NCBI RefSeq assembly: GCF_018310535.1
Contig: NZ_CP074102.1
Span: 5,022,001-5,086,000, forward strand
Source: Streptomyces mirabilis
GTDB lineage: Bacteria; Actinomycetota; Actinomycetes; Streptomycetales; Streptomycetaceae
Direction of reading: 5' to 3'
Length of the DNA: 64,000 nucleotides
Shown: positions 49,290 to 58,451 of the stretch, one piece after another
Position numbering within the stretch: position 1 is the first letter of the stretch
Layout: the number at the start of each line of letters is the position of its first letter
Made by a program: the position numbers and the translations under genes
Notes under the pieces: model-generated
Seen by the model: only the letters and a program-made list of their open reading frames with translations
What the model was told of the DNA's origin: nothing
The model's database searches: none

Positions 49290-49826
49290 ATGGAAACGCC
49301 CCCGCCGCCCACCCCGCGCACCGAGCCGACCGACGCGGACGTCGAGGCCTTCAAGCAACAGCTCGGCCGGCCGCCGCGCGGGCTGCGGGCGATCGCGCAC
49401 CGCTGTCCCTGCGGTCAGCCGGACGTGGTGGAGACGGCGCCCCGGCTGCCGGACGGTACGCCGTTCCCGACGACGTACTACCTCACGTGCCCGCGCGCGG
49501 CCTCCGCGATCGGCACGCTGGAGGCAGACGGCGTCATGAAGGAGATGACGGACCGGCTGGCGACCGATCCCGAGCTGGCCGCCGCGTACCGGGCCGCCCA
49601 CGAGGACTACATCGCGCGGCGCGATGCCATCGAGGTGCTGGCGGGCTTTCCGAGCGCCGGGGGGATGCCGGACCGGGTGAAGTGTCTGCATGTGCTGGTG
49701 GCGCACTCGCTGGCCGCGGGGCCGGGGGTGAATCCGCTGGGCGACGAGGCGATCGCGATGTTGCCGGAGTGGTGGCGCAAGGGTGCGTGCGTGGTGACGG
49801 CGGAGTCGCCGTCCGAGGGAGAGTGA
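49290..49826 (+). CDS. DUF501 family protein
   Basis: 178 residues from the ATG at 49290; an upstream TTG at 49278 would add four residues. Conserved features are DVEAFKQQLGRPPRGLRAIAHRCPCGQPDVVETAPRLPDG, with a CPC motif, PFPTTYYLTCPRAASAIGTLEADGVM and PDRVKCLHVLVAHSLAAGPGVNPLGDEA. Its Cys and His residues suggest a metal site. DUF501 genes sit between divIC and ppx/gppA across actinobacteria; the function is not established. Confidence 0.92.
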   Translation: METPPPPTPRTEPTDADVEAFKQQLGRPPRGLRAIAHRCPCGQPDVVETAPRLPDGTPFPTTYYLTCPRAASAIGTLEADGVMKEMTDRLATDPELAAAYRAAHEDYIARRDAIEVLAGFPSAGGMPDRVKCLHVLVAHSLAAGPGVNPLGDEAIAMLPEWWRKGACVVTAESPSEGE

Positions 49827-49885
49827 GGGGGCAGCGCCCCCTCCTCCCGGTGCGTGCTCTGTCTGCGGGTGGGTGGGGGTCGAGC

Positions 49886-49925
49886 GCGCAGTTCCCCGCG
49901 CCCCCCGAGGCGGGGCTTCGCCCCG
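49886..49925. repeat. Dispersed repeat A, copy 2
   Basis: The core GCGCAGTTCCCCGCGCCCC is at 49886-49904, followed by a GGCGGGGCTTCGCCCC hairpin arm to 49925. It lies in the 157-nt spacer between the DUF501 and ppx/gppA genes. Confidence 0.7.
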
Positions 49926-49983
49926 GGTCCCCGGACCGGTCGCACGTCGTCGAACCGAATTCACGAGCAGGAGACAACAACCG

Positions 49984-50925
49984 ATGACCAGGGTCGCCGC
50001 CATCGACTGCGGTACGAATTCGATCCGCCTCCTCGTCGCCGACGCGAACCCGGCGACGGGAGAACTCGTCGAACTGGACCGCCGGATGACGATCGTCCGG
50101 CTCGGCCAGGGCGTCGACCGCACCGGACGCCTCGCCCCCGAGGCCCTGGAGCGCACCTTCGCGGCCTGCCGCGAGTACGCGGCGATCATCAAGGAGCACG
50201 GCGCGGAACGACTGCGCTTCGTGGCGACCTCCGCCTCCCGCGACGCGGAGAACCGGGACGAGTTCGTACGCGGCGTGCTGGACATCCTGGGCGTCGAGCC
50301 CGAGGTCATCACCGGTGACGAGGAGGCCGAGTTCTCCTTCATCGGTGCGACCAAGGAACTGACGGGCCGGGACGACCTCGCCAAGCCCTACCTGGTCGTG
50401 GACATCGGCGGCGGGTCCACCGAACTGGTCGTCGGCGACGACCACGTGCGCGCCGCCCGCTCCGTGGACATCGGGTGCGTACGGATGACCGAGCGGCACC
50501 TCGTGCACGACGGGGTCGTCAGCGACCCGCCGGCCCCCACCGAGACCGAGGCCATCCGCGCCGACATCGAGGCGGCCCTCGACCTCGCCGAGCGGACGGT
50601 CCCGTTGCACGAGGCCCACACGCTGGTCGGCCTCGCGGGTTCGGTCACCACGGTCGCGGCCATCGCGCTGGACCTCCCCGCCTACGATTCGGCCGCCATC
50701 CACCACTCCCGGTTCCCGTACGAGAAGGTCCGCGAGATCACCGAGCGGCTGCTGGCCTCCACCCACGCCGAGCGCGCCGCCATCCCTTCCATGCACCCGG
50801 GGCGCGTCGACGTCATCGCCGCCGGCGCCCTCGTCCTGCTCGCGATCATGGAGCGGATCGGTGCGGCGGAGGTCGTGGTGAGTGAGCACGACATCCTGGA
50901 CGGGATCGCGTGGTCCATCGCGTGA
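49984..50925 (+). CDS. Ppx/GppA-family exopolyphosphatase / pppGpp phosphohydrolase
   Basis: 313 residues, the short actinobacterial form. Phosphate-binding loops are AAIDCGTNSIRLLVAD (about 5-18) and VVDIGGGSTELVVG (about 139-151); conserved FVATSASRDAENRDEFV and VSEHDILDGIAWSIA complete the ASKHA fold. Family members release phosphate from polyphosphate or convert pppGpp to ppGpp; which applies here cannot be told by eye. AGGAGA lies about 13 nt before the ATG. It ends the eno-divIC-DUF501-ppx run. Confidence 0.94.
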   Translation: MTRVAAIDCGTNSIRLLVADANPATGELVELDRRMTIVRLGQGVDRTGRLAPEALERTFAACREYAAIIKEHGAERLRFVATSASRDAENRDEFVRGVLDILGVEPEVITGDEEAEFSFIGATKELTGRDDLAKPYLVVDIGGGSTELVVGDDHVRAARSVDIGCVRMTERHLVHDGVVSDPPAPTETEAIRADIEAALDLAERTVPLHEAHTLVGLAGSVTTVAAIALDLPAYDSAAIHHSRFPYEKVREITERLLASTHAERAAIPSMHPGRVDVIAAGALVLLAIMERIGAAEVVVSEHDILDGIAWSIA

Positions 50926-51087
50926 GGGGCTGACCGGACGGGGCCGAGGGGTGCCGTTTCCGAGTACGGCTTTGAAGTGAGGGAGTCTTTGCTACCCGCT
51001 GGTAGCCTCCCTTGAGCAGGTCGGATAACGTATGAGCGCGCCCTGGGGGCCATTCGGACCCTCTCGGCGACACGCCGCCGGAAAAGT

Positions 51088-51105
51088 TCGTGAAGTTCTT
51101 CACAA
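51088..51105. promoter_or_regulatory. Rex-type redox operator upstream of ndh
   Basis: TCGTGAAGTTCTTCACAA matches the Rex consensus TTGTGAA-N4-TTCACAA with one mismatch. It lies 309 nt before the ndh ATG. Rex represses respiratory genes when NADH is low and NADH dehydrogenase genes are established Rex targets. A second, poorer copy (TTGTGAA-gggg-CGCACGA) is at 51362-51379. The 488-nt spacer also holds GCTACC-cgct-GGTAGC (50991-51006) and a TTGACA at 51270. Confidence 0.75.
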
Positions 51106-51413
51106 GGAATTCGGCCCTGCGGGGGGACGCTGAGCCCGCTTGGGTGCTCTCCGGGGGCTCACCGGGCTCGGGAGGGTGCTCAACGGAGCGTTCCAGGAGT
51201 GTTTCCGGCGGGTGAAGCGGAGGGGTGGTTCGACCGGTTCGGACACCCGGAGCGGCAGCTCACGCGGTGTTGACAACGGTCGCCACTACACGGTGGTTCC
51301 CCCTCGCCGCCATGACCTGGGTCACGTGGGCGGCGCAGTGTAGCAGAGGCCCCACCCAAGCTTGTGAAGGGGCGCACGAGCGACCCTCCAGGGGCGGGTG
51401 GATACTCGATGGC

Positions 51414-52814
51414 ATGAGCACCACGGAGCGTCCCAGGATCCTCGTAGTAGGCGGTGGGTACGTAGGCCTGTACGCAGCTCGGCGCATTCTCAAGAAGATG
51501 CGCTACGGCGAGGCGACCGTCACGGTCGTCGACCCCCGGTCGTACATGACCTACCAGCCCTTCCTCCCCGAAGCCGCCGCCGGCAGCATCTCCCCTCGGC
51601 ATGTCGTCGTCCCGTTGCGACGCGTCCTGCCCAAGGCGGAGGTCCTCACCGGCCGGGTCACCACCATCGACCAGGACCGCAAGGTCGCCACGATCGCCCC
51701 CCTCGTGGGCGAGGCGTACGAGCTGCCTTTCGACTACCTCGTCATCGCGATGGGCGCGGTCTCCCGCACCTTCCCGATCCCCGGCCTCGCCGAACAGGGC
51801 ATCGGTATGAAGGGCATCGAGGAGTCCATCGGCCTGCGCAACCACGTCCTCGAGCAGCTCGACAAGGCTGACTCGACCACCGACGAGGACATCCGCCGCA
51901 AGGCGCTCACCTTCGTCTTCGTGGGCGGTGGCTTCGCGGGTGCGGAGACCATCGGCGAGGTCGAGGACATGGCCCGCGACGCGTCGAAGTACTACACCAA
52001 CGTGTCCCGCGAGGACATGCGCTTCATCCTCGTCGACGCCGCGGACAAGATCCTTCCCGAGGTGGGCCCCAAGCTCGGCCAGTACGGCAAGGAGCACCTG
52101 GAGAGCCGTGGCGTGGAGATCTACCTCTCCACCTCCATGGACTCCTGTGTCGACGGCCACGTCGTGCTGAAGAACGGCCTCGAGGTCGACTCCAACACCA
52201 TCGTGTGGACGGCCGGCGTCAAGCCGAACCCCGTCCTCTCCCGCTTCGGTCTGCCGCTCGGCCCGCGTGGTCACGTGGACACCCAGACCACCCTCCAGGT
52301 GCAGGGCACGGACTACATCTGGGCCGCCGGCGACAACGCCCAGGTGCCGGACGTCGCCGCGCGCAAGGCCGGGGTCGAGAACGCCTGGTGCCCGCCGAAC
52401 GCGCAGCACGCGCTCCGTCAGGCGAAGGTCCTCGGCGACAACGTGGTCTCCGGTATGCGGGGCTTCCCGCAGAAGGAGTACTCGCACTCCAACAAGGGCG
52501 CTGTCGCGGGTCTCGGCCTGCACAAGGGCGTCGCGATGATCGTCATGGGCAAGATGAAGATCAAGCTCAAGGGTCGTCTGGCGTGGTACATGCACCGCGG
52601 CTACCACGGGCTGGCGATGCCGACGTGGAACCGTAAGATCCGGATCTTCGCCGACTGGACGCTCGCGATGTTCCTCAAGCGTGAGGTCGTCTCGCTCGGT
52701 GCGATCGAGACTCCTCGTGAGGAGTTCTACGAGGCCGCGAAGCCGGCGCCGGCCGCGGCCGCCGCGGCTCCGGCCGCCGCCGCCAAGACCGAGGAGAAGG
52801 CCAAGGCCTCCTGA
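51414..52814 (+). CDS. ndh: Type II NADH dehydrogenase (NDH-2)
   Basis: 466 residues from the ATG at 51414. FAD-binding GxGxxG is at RILVVGGGYVGLYAARRI (about 8-25), NADH-binding GxGxxG at FVFVGGGFAGAETIGE (about 165-180), and the conserved IWAAGDNAQVPD follows. Late hydrophobic/aromatic LAWYMHRGYHGLAMPTWNRKIRIFADW contacts the membrane. A low-complexity Ala/Pro/Lys tail ends the protein. It oxidises NADH and reduces menaquinone without proton pumping. A GATACT hexamer ends 7 nt before the ATG, so one transcript may be leaderless; a Rex site is upstream. Confidence 0.93.
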   Translation: MSTTERPRILVVGGGYVGLYAARRILKKMRYGEATVTVVDPRSYMTYQPFLPEAAAGSISPRHVVVPLRRVLPKAEVLTGRVTTIDQDRKVATIAPLVGEAYELPFDYLVIAMGAVSRTFPIPGLAEQGIGMKGIEESIGLRNHVLEQLDKADSTTDEDIRRKALTFVFVGGGFAGAETIGEVEDMARDASKYYTNVSREDMRFILVDAADKILPEVGPKLGQYGKEHLESRGVEIYLSTSMDSCVDGHVVLKNGLEVDSNTIVWTAGVKPNPVLSRFGLPLGPRGHVDTQTTLQVQGTDYIWAAGDNAQVPDVAARKAGVENAWCPPNAQHALRQAKVLGDNVVSGMRGFPQKEYSHSNKGAVAGLGLHKGVAMIVMGKMKIKLKGRLAWYMHRGYHGLAMPTWNRKIRIFADWTLAMFLKREVVSLGAIETPREEFYEAAKPAPAAAAAAPAAAAKTEEKAKAS

Positions 52815-52839
52815 CCTCCGGTCACCTGCTCGTCCCTGA

Positions 52840-52876
52840 GGGACCTCCCGCCATCCGTGGTGCGGGAGGTCCCTTT
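52840..52876 (+). terminator. Terminator after ndh
   Basis: A perfect 12-bp stem (52840-52851 with 52862-52873, arm GGGACCTCCCGC), 10-nt loop and TTT tail lie 26 nt after the ndh stop. Confidence 0.85.
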
Positions 52877-52897
52877 GGCGTTGTCCGGCCGCGGTCC

Positions 52898-52965
52898 GGT
52901 GGGGGCTGGTCGCGCCCACGCGGCGGAGCCGCACAATGTCACAGCCCCGCGCCCCTGAAAGCCTC
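52898..52965. repeat. Dispersed repeat B, copy 2
   Basis: GCGGCGGAGCCGCA (52920-52933) and ACAGCCCCGCGCCCC (52941-52955) follow the same GGTGGGGGCTGGT lead-in as the copy at 10600-10675. It sits in the 318-nt ndh-cfa spacer. The rest of that spacer shows no gene. Confidence 0.65.
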
Positions 52966-53132
52966 GGGGCGTCCGGCGTTCCGGAGTGCGCGCCCCATCC
53001 ACCCGCCCGAAAGAACATGGTGGGTACAGGTATTTTGCTCAGCTGTAACGCGGAAGGGGGACTGCGCACGAGGCCAGTTGGTGTTTACGTGGTGTTGGAG
53101 CGTTCGGGAGTGTTGTCTCGGAGGTGTATGCC

Positions 53133-54434
53133 ATGCAGGACGCCGCGCTGCGTCTGAAGAGCCTTGTCGAACAGTTGGTGGGGGCCCCGCTCCCGATCCG
53201 CATCCGCGCCTGGGACGGCTCGGAGGCGGGCCCTCCCGGCGCACCCGCCGTTGTCGTACGCAACCGGCGCGCCCTGCGCCGGCTGCTGTGGAAACCGGGT
53301 GAGGTGGGGCTCGCCCGGGCCTGGGTCGCGGGGGACCTGGGAGTGGAGGGTGACCTCTACACCGCGCTCGACCTGCTGTCGGGGCTCGTCTGGGACCGGG
53401 GCGAGGACGCGCGAGGCGTCGCGGAGGCCCTGCGCGATCCGGAGGTACGGGCCGCCGTCCGCGGACTGGTGAAGATGGGCGGCCTCCCGTTGCCGCCCAG
53501 CCCGCCCCAGGAAGAGGTGCGCAGGCGCCGCGGCCACCTCCACACCAAGCGCAGCGACCAGCGCGCCATCAGCCACCACTACGACGTGGGCAACGACTTC
53601 TACGAGATCGTCCTCGGGCCCTCGATGGTCTACTCGTGCGCCTACTGGGAGGACGGCGGCATCCTCGAGGACGCCCAGCGCGACAAGCTGGAACTCATCT
53701 CGCGGAAGCTCGATCTGAGGCCGGGTCAGCGGCTCCTCGACGTCGGCTGCGGCTGGGGCTCCATGGCGATCCACGCCGCCCGCGAGCACGGCGTGAGCGT
53801 CGTCGGGGTCACGCTCTCGCACGAGCAGGCCGCGTACGCCCGTAAGCGCGTCGCGGACGAGGGACTGACCGACCGGGTGGAGATCCGGGTGCAGGACTAC
53901 CGGGACGTCGCCGACGGGCCGTACGACGCGATCTCCTCCATCGGCATGGCCGAACACGTGGGCGCCGAGCGCTACCTGGAGTACGCCGAGGTGCTGTACC
54001 GCCTCCTCAAGCCGGGCGGGCGGTTGCTCAACCACCAGATCGCACGGCCGCCCCGGCGGGACGAAACGGCGTACGACGTCGACGAGTTCATCGACGCGTA
54101 CGTCTTCCCGGACGGCGAGCTCGCGCCCATCGGCACGACCGTCACCCAGCTGGAACGCGCCGGGTTCGAGGTCCGCGACGTCGAGTCGATCCGCGAGCAC
54201 TACGCCCTCACACTCCGCCGCTGGGTCGGCAACCTGGAGGCGCAGTGGGCGCGGGCCGTGGCGCTCACCAGTCCGGGCCGCGCCCGTGTCTGGCGTCTCT
54301 ACATGGCGGCCTCCGCGGTCGCCTTCGAGCGCAACCGCATCGGCGTCAACCAGGTACTGGCGGTCAGGACCCCCGAGCCCACAGGCGCCTCCGGAATGCC
54401 CCTGCGGGCCAGAACCTGGAACCCCGCCCACTGA
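53133..54434 (+). CDS. Cyclopropane-fatty-acyl-phospholipid synthase family methyltransferase
   Basis: 433 residues from the ATG at 53133, with GAGG about 8 nt upstream; a GTG at 53124 touches the ribosome site. The N-terminal lipid-binding part (LARAWVAGDLGVEGDL) is followed by RAISHHYDVGNDFYEIVLGPSMVYSCAYW, the SAM motif RLLDVGCGWGSMAIHAAREHG, SIGMAEHVG and a C-terminal LRRWVGNLEAQWARAV. It adds a methylene from S-adenosylmethionine to unsaturated membrane lipids. It may instead be another CFA-like lipid methylase. Monocistronic between terminators. Confidence 0.93.
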   Translation: MQDAALRLKSLVEQLVGAPLPIRIRAWDGSEAGPPGAPAVVVRNRRALRRLLWKPGEVGLARAWVAGDLGVEGDLYTALDLLSGLVWDRGEDARGVAEALRDPEVRAAVRGLVKMGGLPLPPSPPQEEVRRRRGHLHTKRSDQRAISHHYDVGNDFYEIVLGPSMVYSCAYWEDGGILEDAQRDKLELISRKLDLRPGQRLLDVGCGWGSMAIHAAREHGVSVVGVTLSHEQAAYARKRVADEGLTDRVEIRVQDYRDVADGPYDAISSIGMAEHVGAERYLEYAEVLYRLLKPGGRLLNHQIARPPRRDETAYDVDEFIDAYVFPDGELAPIGTTVTQLERAGFEVRDVESIREHYALTLRRWVGNLEAQWARAVALTSPGRARVWRLYMAASAVAFERNRIGVNQVLAVRTPEPTGASGMPLRARTWNPAH

Positions 54435-54484
54435 CCATCGCCGGTCGGCATCGGCCGCTGGCGCAGTCCGCCCGTGCAACGGCC

Positions 54485-54515
54485 GGGGCCCCGTTCCGAT
54501 CCGGAACGGGGCCCC
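54485..54515. terminator. Bidirectional terminator between cfa-like and ABC permease genes
   Basis: A perfect 14-bp stem (54485-54498 with 54502-54515, arm GGGGCCCCGTTCCG) has a 3-nt loop ATC. It lies 51 nt after the methyltransferase stop and 26 nt after the convergent permease stop. Confidence 0.88.
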
Positions 54516-54540
54516 GACGTTCGTGACCGGTCCTGCGCCA

Positions 54541-57069
54541 CTACTCCGACTTGATCGCCGACAGCATGTTCAGGCGGGACGCCCGGCGGGCCGGCCACAG
54601 CGCGGCCAGCACGCCGACCGTCCCCGCGAGGAGCAGGAAGAGAGCCATCCGGTCCCAGGGCAGGACCAGCTCGTACGTCGACATCTTGCTGCCGACCAGC
54701 TCGCCGGCCGCCCAGCCGAAGAACACGCCCAGACCGATGCCCAGCACGCCGCCGAAGAGCGAGATGACCAGGGACTCCAGGCGGACCATCCGCTTGATGC
54801 CCTTGCGGTCGAGGCCGATCGCGCGGAGCATCCCGATCTCCTGGGAGCGCTCGAAGACCGACATGGCCAGGGTGTTGATGACACCGAGGACGGCGACGAT
54901 GACCGCCATGGCGAGCAGGCCGTAGAGCATGTTCAGGAGCAGGGTGAACATCTGCGCGATGTTGTTGGAGATGTCCTTCTTGTCCTGGACCTGAATGGCC
55001 GGGTTGTCGCCGAGGGCCTTCTCCAGCTTGTTCTTGGTCGCGTCGGACGTGCCGTCGGCCGTCTTCAGCATGACCTGCATGTCGGCGACGTCCGTCAGGT
55101 GCGGGGAGAGCGTCGCGTTGTCGACCATGATGCCGTTGATCATCATGTTGCCGTGGTAGATCCCGGCGACGGTGAGGCGCTGCTTCTTGCCGTCCTCGTA
55201 GGAGACCGTGAGGTCCGAACCGGCCTTCCATCCGTGCGACTTGGCGGTGTCGTCGTCCACGACCACCTGGGTGCCGCCGACCTTGAAGGCGCCCTCGTCG
55301 AACGTGAGGTCGGTGAGCTTGGCGATGGACTCGCCGTTGACGCCCGCCAGCAACTCGGACGTGCCGTCGATGCGCGAGGGCGAGGTGCGCAGGGGGCTGG
55401 TGTCGGTGACACCGTCGAGGCCGGCGAGGGTCTTCGCGACCTCCGGGGAGAGGGGGACGCGGTTCGCCATCGACACGACGTAGTCCGCCTTGATCGCGGA
55501 GCTGGCCATCTTGTCGATCGACTTCTGCAGGCTGCCCGCCATCACCGTCATACCGGTGATCAGGGTGAGGCCGATCATCAGGGCGGAGGCGGTGGCGGCC
55601 GTACGGCGCGGGTTGCGCACCGAGTTCTGGCGGGCCAGCTTGCCGGAGACCCCGAAGACCCGGAGCACCGGGGCCGCGGCCGCGATCAGGGGACGGGAGA
55701 GCAGCGGGGTCAGTACGAAGACGCCGATGATGAGGACGACCGCGCCGAGACCCATCGGGGCCTGGCCGTCCGAGCCGCTCATGGTCGTCGCGTACAGGAC
55801 GACGGCGACGCCGGCCGCGGCGAACAGGGCGCCGATCGTGTTCCGTACGACCAGGGACTTCGTCGTCGCCTGCGCGTGCACGCTGCTCATCGCGGCGACC
55901 GGCGGGATCTTCGCGGCGCGACGGCCGGGCAGCCAGGCGGCCAGCATGGTGATGAGGATGCCGACGAGCAGGGCCGTGGCGATCGTGCCGGGCGAGATCA
56001 CCAGCGGGCCGTCCGGGACGGTGGCGCCGAGCGAGCCCATCAGCGAGCGCATCCCCGCGCCGATGCCGATGCCCGCGAGCAGACCCGCCACCGCGGCGAC
56101 CGCGCCGACGACGAAGGCCTCGACGAGCACGGAGCGGGTGACCTGGCGGCGGGACGCGCCGACGGCGCGCAGCAGGGCCAGTTCCTTGGTGCGCTGGGCG
56201 ACCAGCATGGTGAAGGTGTTGGCGATGATGAACGTACCGACGAACAGCGCGATGCCCGCGAAGACCAGCAGGCCCGTCTTCATACCGCTCATCGCGGAGG
56301 CGATCGCGCTCGCCTGGTCGTCGGCGAGTTGCTTGCCGGTGGTGGTGGAGGCGACGCCCTTGGGGATGACCTGGTCGAGGGCGGCGCGCAGGGCGGTCTG
56401 GCTGGTGCCGGACGCGGCCTTCACGTCGATCTCGTCGTACTCGCCGACGCGGTGGAAGAGTTGCTGCGCGGTCGCCGTGTCGAAGAGGGCGAGGCTGCCG
56501 CCGGCCGCGACGTTGCCGTCGTCGGTGGTGAAGACTCCGGCGATGGTGGGCTTGAGGACGGGGCCGTCGACGGACAGCCGTACGGTGTCGCCGACCTTGT
56601 AGCCCGCGCGCCTGGCGGTCTCCGAGTCGATCGCGACCTCGTTCTTGCCCTTCGGCGCGTGGCCGCTGGTCAGCGGGTAGCGGGCGTCCTTGGTGCCCCA
56701 GTAGTTGCCGCCCTGCGACTGGAAGCCGCTGCCGACGAGTTTGCCGTGCTTGTCGGCTATCGCGGTGAAGCCGGTCACGACACCCACGGTGGTTCCGGCG
56801 CCGGGGGCCTCGGAGGCCTTCTCGAGCAGTGCCTGCGTGAGCTTCTGCTCCTTGCCGACCTTGTCGCCCTTGTCGTCCTGGGTCTTGGCTTGGATGGCGA
56901 CGTCGACCTGGTCGAAGCCCTTGGCGGAGCTCTTCTGGTAGGCGTCGGAGATGGTGTTGGTGAAGACCAGGGTGCCTGATACGAACGCCACGCCGAGCAT
57001 TACGGCGAGCACGGTCATCAGGAGCCTGGCCTTGTGCGCGAGCACGTTGCGCAAGGCGGTTCGGAACAT
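54541..57069 (-). CDS. ABC transporter permease, two FtsX domains (second operon)
   Basis: 842 residues. The order is N-terminal helix, MacB-like extracellular region, FtsX block 1 (about 270-400, LVAQRTKELALLRAVGASRRQVTRSVLVEA), central helices, second extracellular region and FtsX block 2 (about 700-840, VFERSQEIGMLRAIGLDRKGIKRMVRLES). It is paralogous to the permease at 6345-8912 in length, domain order and coupling-helix sequence. It works with the ATPase encoded 199 nt upstream. Start codon has only a weak ribosome site. Substrate unknown; drug or lipid export is the usual role. Confidence 0.93.
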   Translation of the reverse strand: MFRTALRNVLAHKARLLMTVLAVMLGVAFVSGTLVFTNTISDAYQKSSAKGFDQVDVAIQAKTQDDKGDKVGKEQKLTQALLEKASEAPGAGTTVGVVTGFTAIADKHGKLVGSGFQSQGGNYWGTKDARYPLTSGHAPKGKNEVAIDSETARRAGYKVGDTVRLSVDGPVLKPTIAGVFTTDDGNVAAGGSLALFDTATAQQLFHRVGEYDEIDVKAASGTSQTALRAALDQVIPKGVASTTTGKQLADDQASAIASAMSGMKTGLLVFAGIALFVGTFIIANTFTMLVAQRTKELALLRAVGASRRQVTRSVLVEAFVVGAVAAVAGLLAGIGIGAGMRSLMGSLGATVPDGPLVISPGTIATALLVGILITMLAAWLPGRRAAKIPPVAAMSSVHAQATTKSLVVRNTIGALFAAAGVAVVLYATTMSGSDGQAPMGLGAVVLIIGVFVLTPLLSRPLIAAAAPVLRVFGVSGKLARQNSVRNPRRTAATASALMIGLTLITGMTVMAGSLQKSIDKMASSAIKADYVVSMANRVPLSPEVAKTLAGLDGVTDTSPLRTSPSRIDGTSELLAGVNGESIAKLTDLTFDEGAFKVGGTQVVVDDDTAKSHGWKAGSDLTVSYEDGKKQRLTVAGIYHGNMMINGIMVDNATLSPHLTDVADMQVMLKTADGTSDATKNKLEKALGDNPAIQVQDKKDISNNIAQMFTLLLNMLYGLLAMAVIVAVLGVINTLAMSVFERSQEIGMLRAIGLDRKGIKRMVRLESLVISLFGGVLGIGLGVFFGWAAGELVGSKMSTYELVLPWDRMALFLLLAGTVGVLAALWPARRASRLNMLSAIKSE

Positions 57070-57148
57070 GGGGTTTCTCAGTCCAGGAGGGTGAGGCGGT
57101 CGGCAGGCGGAGGGTGTGGCCCTGTCGGCGGGCCGGTGAGGGCTGGTC

Positions 57149-57184
57149 GCGCAGTTCCCCGCGCCCCTTGAGGGGCCCTGCGCG
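57149..57184. repeat. Dispersed repeat A, copy 3, inside the ABC operon
   Basis: The core GCGCAGTTCCCCGCGCCCC is at 57149-57167, followed by a TTGAGGGGCCCTGCGCG arm. It lies in the 198-nt gap (57070-57267) between the ATPase and permease genes. In the paralogous operon at 5.5 kb those two genes overlap, so the gap appears to have been created or widened here. Confidence 0.7.
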
Positions 57185-57267
57185 CGTCTTCAGCCCGTCC
57201 GGCGTTCGAGGACGAGGCTGTTCGGCCGATGCGGGGGTGAGGGGCGGCGGGGGCGAGTTGCCCTCGG

Positions 57268-58038
57268 TCAGCTGGTGCGGCCCTTGGCGTCGAACTGCTT
57301 CATACGGTCCAGGACGGAGTCCGCCGTCGGCCCGTACACCTCGTCCACGATCCGTCCGTCCGCGAGGAAGACCACCCGGTCCGCGTACGCCGCCGCGACC
57401 GGGTCGTGGGTCACCATCACCACGGTCTGTCCCAACTCCCGTACCGAGTTGCGCAGGAAGCCCAACACCTCCGCACCCGAGCGCGAGTCGAGGTTTCCGG
57501 TCGGCTCGTCGCCGAAGATGATGTCGGGCCGGGAGGCGAGCGCGCGGGCGACGGCGACGCGCTGCTGCTGGCCGCCGGAGAGCTGGGAGGGCCGGTGGCT
57601 GAGGCGGTCGGAGAGACCGATCATCGTGATGACCTTGTCCAGCCACTCGCGGTCGGGCTTGCGGCCCGCGATGTCCATCGGGAGGGTGATGTTCTCCAGG
57701 GCCGTCAGCGTCGGCAGCAGGTTGAACGCCTGGAAGATGAAGCCGATCTTGTCCCGGCGGAGCTTGGTGAGCTGCTTGTCCTTGAGGGAGCCGAGCTCGG
57801 TCTCCCCGATGCGCACGGAGCCGGAGGAGAAGGTGTCGAGGCCCGCCACGCAGTGCATCAGCGTGGACTTGCCGGACCCCGACGGGCCCATGATCGCGGT
57901 GAACTCGGCCTGCCGGAAGTCGACGGAGACCCGGTCGAGGGCGACCACCTGGGTCTCGCCCTGTCCGTAGACCTTCGACAGTTCCGTGGCGCGGGCGGCC
58001 ACGGTGGTGGCCCGGTCGGCGAGGGGCGTGCTGGTCAC
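57268..58038 (-). CDS. ABC transporter ATP-binding protein (second operon)
   Basis: 256 residues from a GTG with CAGGAG upstream. Walker A is GPSGSGKST, the signature LSGGQQQRVAVARALASRP, Walker B IIFGDEPTGNLD, and the H-loop VTHDPVAAAYADRVVFLADGRIVDE. It is so close to the ATPase at 5560-6348 (identical IGFIFQAFNLLPT, ENITLPMDIAGRKP and AKGRTS/ARGRTS ends) that a duplication within the lineage is clear. It energises the permease downstream. Confidence 0.95.
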   Translation of the reverse strand: MTSTPLADRATTVAARATELSKVYGQGETQVVALDRVSVDFRQAEFTAIMGPSGSGKSTLMHCVAGLDTFSSGSVRIGETELGSLKDKQLTKLRRDKIGFIFQAFNLLPTLTALENITLPMDIAGRKPDREWLDKVITMIGLSDRLSHRPSQLSGGQQQRVAVARALASRPDIIFGDEPTGNLDSRSGAEVLGFLRNSVRELGQTVVMVTHDPVAAAYADRVVFLADGRIVDEVYGPTADSVLDRMKQFDAKGRTS

Positions 58039-58451
58039 GGGAGGGTGCTCCTGTCGGGACGACGGCGTTTTCGGGGACGTGTCCCATCCTCGCGGCCGTT
58101 TTGCGCCTTGGAGTCAGCCGCTGTTCCGGTTCAGGGGGCAGCCTCGGGTCGGACCGCGGACGGTTTTGTCATACCTGGGGATGAGGGCGCGCCCTGAGTG
58201 CTCCCTGAGTGCTTCCTGAGCGCCGGCCGGGCACGACTCCTGTGGGTGCGTCCGTTCGGACGGTGAAATTCCGTCATTCCGTATACGCGGGTCTGTGCCG
58301 CCCGAAAGGCTATTGGCAAGTGCGGATGGCCCGTACCGGGGGCTGATGCACCCTCAGACGTCAATAAAATAAGACAACATCGGTTCGCTCGTCCGTTGTT
58401 CGAGGGATGCGTCCCGATAGGCTCGGAACCTCGATGCGGAGCCCATGGCCT
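58039..58451. other. 413-nt spacer upstream of bldA
   Basis: It contains three CCTGAGTGCT-type 10-mers (about 58187-58220), an inverted repeat GTCCG-tt-CGGAC and an A/T-rich island GTCAATAAAATAAGACAAC (about 58359-58377) that is unusual for this genome. The bldA promoter is at its 3' end. No coding frame is apparent. Confidence 0.5.
58396..58423 (+). promoter_or_regulatory. Probable bldA promoter
   Basis: TAGGCT (58418-58423) is a good streptomycete -10. TTGTTC (58396-58401) is a weak -35 with a 16-bp spacer. Transcription would start around 58430, about 20 nt before the mature tRNA. Confidence 0.5.
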
